A DNA stretch of 5,298 bases. Source: Bacteroidota bacterium (GTDB taxonomy: Bacteria > Bacteroidota > Bacteroidia > Chitinophagales > Chitinophagaceae). The stretch spans positions 1-5,298 of the forward strand of contig JAEZAY010000184.1 in NCBI GenBank assembly GCA_023427575.1, in the 5' to 3' direction. The position numbers were made by a program, and so were the translations under genes. The notes beneath the pieces are model-generated. The model saw nothing but the letters and a program-made list of their open reading frames with translations, did no database searches and was not told the origin of the DNA. This document shows positions 1-4,284 of the stretch, in pieces (the first letter of the stretch is position 1; every line of letters begins with the position of its first letter).

Positions 1-385
1 TTGTTACACCATGCATGGTAAGATCACCGGAAAGCTTGTATTCATTCTTTCCTGATTTTTTTATTGATTTGCTTTTAAAGCTCATCTCAGGATATTTTTC
101 AGCATCAAAAAAATCGGCGCTTTTCAGGTGTTTGTCGCGCATTTCAACCCGGGTATCAATTGAAGCAATATCCGCCTTCAGCTCCACCACCGCATCACTG
201 AAATCAGGTTTTGCAGAAGTAATGGTTACATCATACTTATTAAAATGACCAGGCACATCCGCTATTCCAAGATGCGTTACTGTAAATCCGAGTTTTGAAT
301 GAAATGGATCTGCGGTCCATACATCCTGTGCGAAAAGGCCCGTTGATAAAACTAATAATGAGGCAATAAAGGCGATCTTTTTCAT
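1..385 (-). CDS. YceI-family periplasmic protein (partial, C-terminus beyond left edge)
   Basis: The frame reads leftwards from the ATG at 385 and runs off the window after 128 codons with no stop. Residues 1-20 form a signal peptide: MKK, a hydrophobic stretch, then an LFAQ end with likely cleavage around residues 19-20, so the mature protein should be periplasmic. The mature start has the YceI pattern: W and D-P-F-H-S near residues 23-30, then LGFTVTHLG (32-40) and the G-x-F region (46-49). Further along are the conserved D-x-R-x-E-x-R-D-x-H-L-K-S-A-D-F-F pattern (77-93), a YPEMSFKS strand (98-105) and GDLTMHGVT (120-128). YceI proteins are lipocalin-like beta barrels that bind polyisoprenoid lipids in the family members studied; the ligand here is unknown. 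Families usually run to about 170-200 residues, so roughly a third is missing. It follows the SDR gene by 68 bases on the same strand, and no TAnnTTTG promoter was found in that gap, so co-transcription is plausible. The start is preceded only by an A-rich stretch (AAAGAAAG), normal for Bacteroidota. Confidence 0.93.
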   Translation of the reverse strand, partial: MKKIAFIASLLVLSTGLFAQDVWTADPFHSKLGFTVTHLGIADVPGHFNKYDVTITSAKPDFSDAVVELKADIASIDTRVEMRDKHLKSADFFDAEKYPEMSFKSKSIKKSGKNEYKLSGDLTMHGVT

Positions 386-453
386 AACTTTCTTTTTTCT
401 GTTTTAATGATTGATTTTACTGATGATTCCAATGGCTTTAGACCAATGTTTGT

Positions 454-1317
454 TTAATTTTTATTACTTAGATATTGATTGAGAAATTCTCTGGTTCCTA
501 TGGGTTTTCGACCCAGAAGCTTTTCAAGAGTATCATCGCTGTGCGATAAGGCCCCGTTCACAAATGATTCACCGATTATGGTGGTCATTTCAATCATCTC
601 TGCAGGCAAACCGGCTTTAGTTAGTTGTTCTTTAAAAACATTTACGGGAACATGCGTATACCTGACTTCTTTGCCGCTGATCTCGCCCATAATATCAGCG
701 ATCTCGCTTAAACTGTATGAATTGCCGGAAGTGATTTCATAAACGGTATTCCGGTGTGCGGCAGGGTTCTCCAGAACATTTGCAATAGCTTCCGCCATTT
801 CGGAACGAAGGGCAAAGTTTACCTTGGCCTGATCGCCAGGGAAAAACCATTCGCCGGTTTCATGCGCTTTCCCGATGAACATGGGGATGAATTCAGCATA
901 AAATGTATTTCGGAAAAACGTATACGGGATTCCCGATTGAATGATTTGCTTTTCGGTTTCCAGGTGGTCGGCAGCCAGAGGGCTTAATAACTTATCGGCC
1001 TGTACCAGACTGGTGTACACAAGATGTTTTACACCGGCTTCTTTTGCTGCTGCAATTACATTCTGATGTGCTGCAATCCGGTTTGTAAGCTCACTTGAAG
1101 ATATGAACAGGAGCGTTTCTATGCCTTTAAATGCCCTAACCAGCGAAGCTCTGTCTCCATAAGCACCCACCCGCAGTTCCACTCCGTTTTCTTGCAATGC
1201 CTTTCCCTTCGACGATTCCCGTACCAGCCCTGCTATTTTCAGCGCCGGGTTTTTTTTCCGCAGGAACTGAATCGTAAGCTGTCCGAGGTTTCCATTTGAT
1301 CCTGTTATTAAAATCAT
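454..1317 (-). CDS. NmrA-like atypical SDR oxidoreductase, similar to NAD(P)H:quinone reductase QorB/YtfG
   Basis: This 287-residue protein has a nucleotide-binding Rossmann start, with the glycine motif TGSNGNLG at residues 5-12 (the GxxGxxG form of atypical/extended SDRs). An Arg at 33, after the second strand, suggests NADPH preference. Other family marks are YGD at 53-55, LLFISSSE at 69-76, YTSLVQAD at 101-108, and HLETEK-IIQSGIPYTFFRN at about 118-137. The Tyr-x-x-x-Lys catalytic pair of classical SDRs is not evident, as expected in the NmrA group. From memory, the length and motif order closely follow E. coli QorB (YtfG, about 286 residues), a quinone reductase, but many relatives are annotated only as SDR or NmrA proteins. 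The substrate is therefore an inference. The protein has no signal peptide and should be cytoplasmic. It starts 27 bases after the stop of the upstream Rossmann gene on the same strand; that gap holds a 10-base palindrome but no TAnnTTTG element. Confidence 0.92.
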   Translation of the reverse strand: MILITGSNGNLGQLTIQFLRKKNPALKIAGLVRESSKGKALQENGVELRVGAYGDRASLVRAFKGIETLLFISSSELTNRIAAHQNVIAAAKEAGVKHLVYTSLVQADKLLSPLAADHLETEKQIIQSGIPYTFFRNTFYAEFIPMFIGKAHETGEWFFPGDQAKVNFALRSEMAEAIANVLENPAAHRNTVYEITSGNSYSLSEIADIMGEISGKEVRYTHVPVNVFKEQLTKAGLPAEMIEMTTIIGESFVNGALSHSDDTLEKLLGRKPIGTREFLNQYLSNKN

Positions 1318-1326
1318 ATTGATGTT

Positions 1327-1336
1327 TTTACGTAAA
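1327..1336. repeat. 10-base perfect palindrome TTTACGTAAA upstream of the SDR gene
   Basis: TTTACGTAAA is a perfect palindrome in the 27-base gap between the Rossmann and SDR genes, 9 bases before the SDR start codon. It overlaps the place where a ribosome binding site would lie. It may be a small operator or simply A+T-rich spacer; nothing else in the sequence decides this. Confidence 0.25.
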
Positions 1337-1344
1337 TAAATTGA

Positions 1345-1860
1345 TTACACTGCGGCTCTTAACTCCGAATCCTGCTCAATGGCAATGCCCGCATCCCTGA
1401 ATACTTCTGCGGCCATTTCCAGAAATTCCGGTTTGGAAGCTCTTATCCTCCATCCGGCTCCTTCTGATGGTTGAAAAACCTGTACCAGCCTTGAATACGG
1501 AAAATGCCGGCTAAAGCTTTCGTAGGAACGCTCCAGTTCTGCTTCCGATAAACCTTCCGTCAGGCTGATCAGCAGTTTCTGATTGGCCACCACCCGGATC
1601 TTTTCGGCCAGGCCCGATTCTTCACCAGGTGCAATAGCCGTGATGATAATATCGGCTTCCCAGCACCCATCGAATGAACAATCCATGAGTTCCAGTTCTT
1701 TTTTTGTTTTTGCCGGAAGTGTTGCCAGCAGGCCGGCAGATTCTGCCGGTGATTTTGTGCAGAGAAGAAGGCGATAATTGCCATCGGCAAGACCTTTTAC
1801 CAAAGGGCTCACCAGTTTTGCTTCCTTTCCTATAACTGTAATTGTTTGTCGCGTCCTCAT
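1345..1860 (-). CDS. Small NAD(P)-binding (F420-reductase-like Rossmann) protein with degenerate glycine motif
   Basis: From the ATG at 1860 this encodes 171 residues. The frame stays open to an ATG at 1935, but a TAACTTTG promoter element (1882-1889) lies inside that extension, and the extra 25 residues do not look like part of the fold, so 1860 is preferred. GGAAAG at 1864-1869 is a possible ribosome binding site. The N-terminal strand ITVIG (7-11), the segment GNYRLLLCTKS (27-37), the MDCSFDGCWEADIIITAI segment and the NQKLLISLTEG segment recall Bacteroidota proteins of the NADP-oxidoreductase, F420-dependent-like group. That assignment rests on remembered family patterns. After VIG the expected G-x-G-x-x-G is replaced by K-E-A-K-L-V, so cofactor binding may be weakened or lost. 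The C-terminal part (HFPYSRLVQVFQ onward) is shorter and more divergent than in those relatives. The gene sits downstream of a Crp/Fnr gene and upstream of the SDR gene, suggesting a redox-linked unit. No function is demonstrated. Confidence 0.78.
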   Translation of the reverse strand: MRTRQTITVIGKEAKLVSPLVKGLADGNYRLLLCTKSPAESAGLLATLPAKTKKELELMDCSFDGCWEADIIITAIAPGEESGLAEKIRVVANQKLLISLTEGLSEAELERSYESFSRHFPYSRLVQVFQPSEGAGWRIRASKPEFLEMAAEVFRDAGIAIEQDSELRAAV

Positions 1861-1863
1861 AAT

Positions 1864-1889
1864 CTTTCCGTGTTGATAGTGCAAAGTTA
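1864..1889 (-). promoter_or_regulatory. Bacteroidota-type promoter and ribosome binding site for the Rossmann-SDR-YceI unit
   Basis: On the minus strand TAACTTTG (1889 to 1882) matches the Bacteroidota -7 consensus TAnnTTTG and is followed by CACTATCAACACGGAAAG before the ATG at 1860. Transcription would start at about 1877, giving a leader of roughly 17 bases. No TTG stands at the usual -33 distance; that region is occupied by inverted repeats, which would suit an activator-dependent promoter. A weak -33 is also seen at the other two promoters in the window, so this alone proves little. GGAAAG at 1869-1864 is the likely ribosome binding site. Confidence 0.65.
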
Positions 1890-1896
1890 TTCCAGC

Positions 1897-1909
1897 CAAT
1901 CGGCGATTG
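1897..1909. promoter_or_regulatory. Perfect inverted repeat CAATCG-G-CGATTG (candidate operator)
   Basis: The 13 bases CAATCGGCGATTG are a perfect 6-1-6 inverted repeat. They lie seven bases upstream of the -7 element of the Rossmann-gene promoter, in the spacer and close to the -33 position. A protein bound here would be expected to block or remodel polymerase. Its bases differ from the TTGA-type site at 1933-1950, so it may be read by another factor or be chance. Confidence 0.35.
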
Positions 1910-1911
1910 CA

Positions 1912-1925
1912 TTGCGTGAGCGCAA
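1912..1925. promoter_or_regulatory. Perfect inverted repeat TTGCG-N4-CGCAA (candidate Crp/Fnr-type site)
   Basis: TTGCGTGAGCGCAA is a perfect 5-4-5 inverted repeat, the same geometry as FNR-type boxes (TTGAT-N4-ATCAA) and sharing the outer TTG/CAA. Its centre, 1918.5, is about 41.5 bases upstream of the transcription start estimated at 1877. That is the classical class II activator position in Crp/Fnr systems. The start-site estimate carries an error of a few bases. Confidence 0.42.
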
Positions 1926-1932
1926 GAAAAAG

Positions 1933-1950
1933 CATTGACCTAAATCAATG
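1933..1950. promoter_or_regulatory. FNR/Anr/FixK-like box within an 18-base palindrome
   Basis: CATTGA-CCTAAA-TCAATG is a perfect 6-6-6 inverted repeat. Its core TTGACCTAAATCAA (1935-1948) differs from the FNR consensus TTGAT-N4-ATCAA at one of the ten specified bases, and on the other strand reads TTGAT-N4-GTCAA, the Anr-type form. It lies about 64 bases upstream of the estimated start of the Rossmann gene and 83 bases past the stop codon of a Crp/Fnr gene whose recognition helix keeps E-x-x-S-R. The ATG of the rejected longer reading frame (1935) falls inside this palindrome. Confidence 0.55.
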
Positions 1951-2032
1951 GGAATTAGAGGGGCGCGGGATCATAAAAATTAACCCGCAAAGAGGACTAT
2001 AAATAACGCTAACCCATAACCGAGAATATGAG

Positions 2033-2617
2033 TTAATTGCCTTTTTCAGCAATTTTGCGCCGGAGCCGGCTCAGGGTTTCGGGTTTTAATCCCATGTACG
2101 AAGCGATCATCCGCTGAGGAACCCGCTGCACGATATTCGGGTATAGGTTTATAAAAGAAATATACCGGTCTTCCAGAGTAAGACTGATTATAGAAGTCAG
2201 TCTTTTTTGCATCGCCAGATATGCACCGGTAATCTGCAGGCGTACAAATGTTTCATATCGTGGCACCTTTTTAAGAATCTCTTCCTGTGCCGATTTACTG
2301 ATCAAAATAAGTTCCGAATCTTCGATCGCTTCGATATTATAAGTGGCCGGCTCCCCCGTCATAAAACTGTAGAGATCGGAAATCGTCCATCCTTCCAGTG
2401 CAAACTGAATGATATGTTCTTCACCCTTCTCATCTACCGAATAGGAACGGAGCGCTCCTTTTGAAACAAAGGCAATCGACTTGCAAACATCTCCTTCCTG
2501 TAAAAGATATTGCTTCCTGCGCAGCTTTTTCAGGGTCAGATATGATTTGATGATATCTTCTTCTTCGCTGGTAAACTCCAGTTTTTCGTTCAGCTTCTGT
2601 AAAAAAGAGTCGTACAT
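2033..2617 (-). CDS. Crp/Fnr-family transcriptional regulator
   Basis: From the ATG at 2617 the protein has 194 residues, a normal length for the family. An open extension to 2674 is rejected because a TATGTTTG promoter element lies inside it and MYDSFLQKLN is a natural N-terminus. Residues about 25-120 form a cyclic-nucleotide-binding-like beta roll (LLQEGDVCKSIAFVSKGALR, then EHIIQFALEGW and IEAIEDSEL), followed by a dimer helix around 121-145. A winged-helix HTH occupies about 164-190, with recognition helix GLKPETLSRLRRKI. E180, S183 and R184 match the Glu, Ser and Arg that E. coli FNR uses to contact TTGAT half-sites. Only one Cys (45) is present, so there is no FNR-type Fe-S cluster, and the phosphate-binding Arg of the CRP pocket is not apparent, so cAMP binding is doubtful. 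The effector is unknown. The downstream redox genes and the FNR-like palindrome between them make this regulator their likely controller (inference). Confidence 0.92.
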   Translation of the reverse strand: MYDSFLQKLNEKLEFTSEEEDIIKSYLTLKKLRRKQYLLQEGDVCKSIAFVSKGALRSYSVDEKGEEHIIQFALEGWTISDLYSFMTGEPATYNIEAIEDSELILISKSAQEEILKKVPRYETFVRLQITGAYLAMQKRLTSIISLTLEDRYISFINLYPNIVQRVPQRMIASYMGLKPETLSRLRRKIAEKGN

Positions 2618-2645
2618 GAATAATTTTATTATCCCATCCGCGAAT

Positions 2646-2704
2646 GGCCGGGATGCAAACATAATACAAGGCAATGAATTCGGATGAAATGGCGATCCCC
2701 GGCC
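2646..2704. repeat. Imperfect inverted repeat GGCCGGGAT / ATCCCCGGCC spanning the Crp/Fnr promoter
   Basis: GGCCGGGAT at 2646-2654 pairs with ATCCCCGGCC at 2695-2704 except for one extra C in the right arm. The arms are 40 bases apart; between them lies the -7 element of the Crp/Fnr gene, and the left arm covers its estimated start. The arms are far more G+C-rich than the DNA between them. They could be two half-sites bound through looping, or chance. Neither arm resembles the TTGA-type sites at 1912-1950. Confidence 0.3.
2656..2663 (-). promoter_or_regulatory. TAnnTTTG -7 element of the Crp/Fnr gene
   Basis: On the minus strand TATGTTTG (2663 to 2656), followed by CATCC, matches the Bacteroidota -7 consensus. 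Transcription would start near 2651 and leave a leader of about 33 bases before the ATG at 2617. No clear -33 TTG is seen. The start point falls within the left arm (2646-2654) of an imperfect inverted repeat with 2695-2704. Confidence 0.6.
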
Positions 2705-2735
2705 GCAATCCTTCCTTCTGTACCCGATTTTAGAT

Positions 2736-2743
2736 TATCTTTG
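2736..2743 (+). promoter_or_regulatory. TAnnTTTG -7 element of the TPR membrane protein gene
   Basis: TATCTTTG, followed by CACTCC, is an exact match to the Bacteroidota -7 consensus and lies divergent to the Crp/Fnr promoter. Only eight bases separate it from the ATG at 2752, so the transcript would begin about 4 bases before the start codon, essentially leaderless. A -33 TTG is not obvious. Confidence 0.6.
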
Positions 2744-2751
2744 CACTCCTT

Positions 2752-3402
2752 ATGAAATTTTACAATCTACTTATTAAATACCGGCTTCCTCTTGGACTGA
2801 TTCTCATTGTAGTAGGCATAGCCGCCAATATCTGGAGCGGGTTCTGGCCTGCTTTTCCCGCCTACCTGATCGGTCTGATCCTGATTGCCGGTCATTTTTT
2901 TATCGGACCGCTCCGGCTGATCCAGGATCATATGGAATCGGGCGATATGGAAGGTGCTGAAAGAGTGATCAATTCAATTAAATATCCCAATTTACTGTAC
3001 AAACCCATCCGATCGGCTTTTTATACCATCAAAGGTCAACTGGCCATGATGAAACAGGATTTTGACGGGGCTGAAGCCGCGATGAAAAAGGGCATCAACC
3101 TGGGCACACCAATCAAAGAAGTGGAAGGCGCCAACCTGCTGCAACTGGGAATGATTGCCATGCAAAAAGGTAATTTTAAACAGGGGGAAGGTTATATCCG
3201 CCAGGCTATCCGCAAAGGTCTTCCTGATAAGGAAAATGCCGCAGCCGCTTATTTGCAGATGTGCAATATCATGATGAATAAAAGAGAGTTTCGGGCCGCC
3301 AAGGATTTTTTCAAAAAAACAAAAGCATTAAAGCCGACTAACCCGCAGATCGTTCAGCAGATCAAGGAAATTGAAAAGTACATTACGCGGATCCCCGGCT
3401 AA
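2752..3402 (+). CDS. Membrane-anchored TPR-like repeat protein of unknown function
   Basis: This 216-residue protein begins with two hydrophobic helices, about residues 12-29 (LPLGLILIVVGIAANIW) and 33-52 (PAFPAYLIGLILIAGHFFIG), joined by a very short turn. The rest is helical and carries TPR-like repeats at about 86-118 (QLAMMKQDFDGAEAAMKKGI), 124-157 (LGMIAMQKGNFKQGEGYIRQ) and 160-196 (CNIMMNKREFRAAKDFFKKT), with a possible degenerate unit at 55-80. The pattern is a membrane hairpin presenting a TPR scaffold for protein contacts, most likely on the cytoplasmic side given the basic N-terminus and the short turn (inference). Its partners cannot be told from the sequence. It looks like a conserved hypothetical protein of Bacteroidota. 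The ATG at 2752 is kept because the next Met (61) would remove both membrane helices. It is a single gene, divergent from Crp/Fnr and closed by the terminator at 3420-3451. Confidence 0.88.
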   Translation: MKFYNLLIKYRLPLGLILIVVGIAANIWSGFWPAFPAYLIGLILIAGHFFIGPLRLIQDHMESGDMEGAERVINSIKYPNLLYKPIRSAFYTIKGQLAMMKQDFDGAEAAMKKGINLGTPIKEVEGANLLQLGMIAMQKGNFKQGEGYIRQAIRKGLPDKENAAAAYLQMCNIMMNKREFRAAKDFFKKTKALKPTNPQIVQQIKEIEKYITRIPG

Positions 3403-3419
3403 ATCAACACTTCGTTTAT

Positions 3420-3451
3420 AAAAAAACCCGCCGTATGGCGGGATTTTTTTT
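3420..3451. terminator. Bidirectional rho-independent terminator
   Basis: The stem CCCGCC (3427-3432) and GGCGGG (3437-3442) closes a four-base GTAT loop. Seven A precede it (3420-3426) and eight T follow (3444-3451), so both strands give a GC hairpin with a U-tract. It lies 17 bases after the stop of the TPR gene and 35 bases beyond the stop of the convergent REC-Hpt gene, and should end both transcripts. Confidence 0.9.
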
Positions 3452-3486
3452 GCTATTACTTGAGCGGACCGCTTTATGCTGCTTCA

Positions 3487-4275
3487 CTAAAGTCCGAAAT
3501 CGGCTTTTACTTCCGCCATGCATTGATCCAGTTCCTTTATCACGAGGTTTACCTGATCGGGGATCAGTTCGGTGTTGATCTGGTGCCGGCCATTGTTTTC
3601 CAGTTCGCGGATCAGGTTCTTCGCACCTGTTATGGCCATTGAATCGATGATAGATTTCATCTTATGGGCAAGGTTGCCCACCGAAATCCAGTCGCCCTTT
3701 TCATTAGCGGCCAACATTTCCTTCATTGATACCGGCATGGTTTCAAGAAATAAGGTCAGCATCCTTCTTACAAAATCCTTATCACCGCCCGACAGTGAAT
3801 GCAGTAAAGAAAGATTGTATGTTTTAACTTGTGGATCTGTGTCGGTTTCCTCCGGTTCCGGAACAGGCATTTCCGTTGCAGGCAAATGTTTCCGGATGAT
3901 CTCGAAAAGATTTTTTTCAGCAAAAGGTTTGGCCAGACAATCATTCATTCCGGCATCCGCATAAATGTTTCGTTCATCCTGCATGGCATTGGCCGTAAGT
4001 GCAATGATGGGAATGGAAGACTTCACCGGATCGGGCAGGGCGCGGATCCGCCGGGCAGATTCAATCCCGTCCATCTCCGGCATCTGGATATCCATTAAAA
4101 TGATGTCGTAGAGCGACTTTTCCAATCTGCCCAATGCTTCAAACCCATTATTAGCAATATCCACTTCAAAATCCCAGGATTCCATGATGCATTTCGCCAG
4201 AAACTGGTTCATCTCCACATCCTCTACCAGCAATACCTTTTTTTTACCAACTGCCTTATATTCCCTTTTGTCCAT
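3487..4275 (-). CDS. Receiver-Hpt phosphorelay protein (no output domain)
   Basis: The protein has 262 residues. A receiver domain covers about 12-131: acidic pair E18/D19, phospho-acceptor D62 in ILMDIQMPEMDG, switch Thr 94 in IIALTANAM, and K116 in LAKPF, so all catalytic positions are intact. A Pro/Glu-rich linker follows (about 132-150). An Hpt domain occupies about 152-258, with the phosphorylatable H204 in NLAHKMKSIIDSM. There is no DNA-binding or enzymatic output. It should take phosphate on D62 and/or pass it through H204, acting as a cytoplasmic relay or sink. It begins nine bases after the stop of the sigma-54 activator gene, so the two are almost certainly co-transcribed and probably act in one pathway. 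Whether D62 and H204 exchange phosphate within the same molecule cannot be seen. The transcript ends at the terminator at 3420-3451. Confidence 0.95.
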   Translation of the reverse strand: MDKREYKAVGKKKVLLVEDVEMNQFLAKCIMESWDFEVDIANNGFEALGRLEKSLYDIILMDIQMPEMDGIESARRIRALPDPVKSSIPIIALTANAMQDERNIYADAGMNDCLAKPFAEKNLFEIIRKHLPATEMPVPEPEETDTDPQVKTYNLSLLHSLSGGDKDFVRRMLTLFLETMPVSMKEMLAANEKGDWISVGNLAHKMKSIIDSMAITGAKNLIRELENNGRHQINTELIPDQVNLVIKELDQCMAEVKADFGL

Positions 4276-4284
4276 CGTTTCAAG

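Noticed and set aside
15..248. Plus-strand open frame of 77 codons at the left end
   Set aside because: It is the antisense shadow of the YceI gene, which reads on the minus strand from 385 with a clear signal peptide and family motifs.
429..448. Direct repeat CCAATG with a 14-base period upstream of the YceI gene
   Set aside because: Two six-base copies in a 68-base gap, with no promoter element to relate them to, are not enough for an operator call.
1965..1988. Hairpin GCGGG / CCCGC after the Crp/Fnr gene as a terminator
   Set aside because: The stem has only five pairs, the loop is 14 bases and no run of T follows on the minus strand. Read-through into the next gene remains possible.
2261..2275. 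TGGCAC as a sigma-54 promoter for the activator encoded at the right end
   Set aside because: The -12 half (TTGC at the right spacing) is absent, the next bases being TAAG, and the site lies inside the Crp/Fnr coding sequence.
2619..2630. AATAA-TT-TTATT inverted repeat just before the Crp/Fnr start codon
   Set aside because: It is pure A+T in an A+T-rich leader, and such repeats arise easily by chance.
3463..3473. Palindrome AGCGG-A-CCGCT between the terminator and the REC-Hpt stop codon
   Set aside because: It is 11 bases long, cannot form a hairpin with a one-base loop, and is not near any promoter, so it is probably chance.
3572..4098. Plus-strand open frames of 89-130 codons opposite the REC-Hpt gene
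   Set aside because: They are shadows of the minus-strand gene, whose receiver and Hpt motifs are unmistakable, and they show no domain features of their own.
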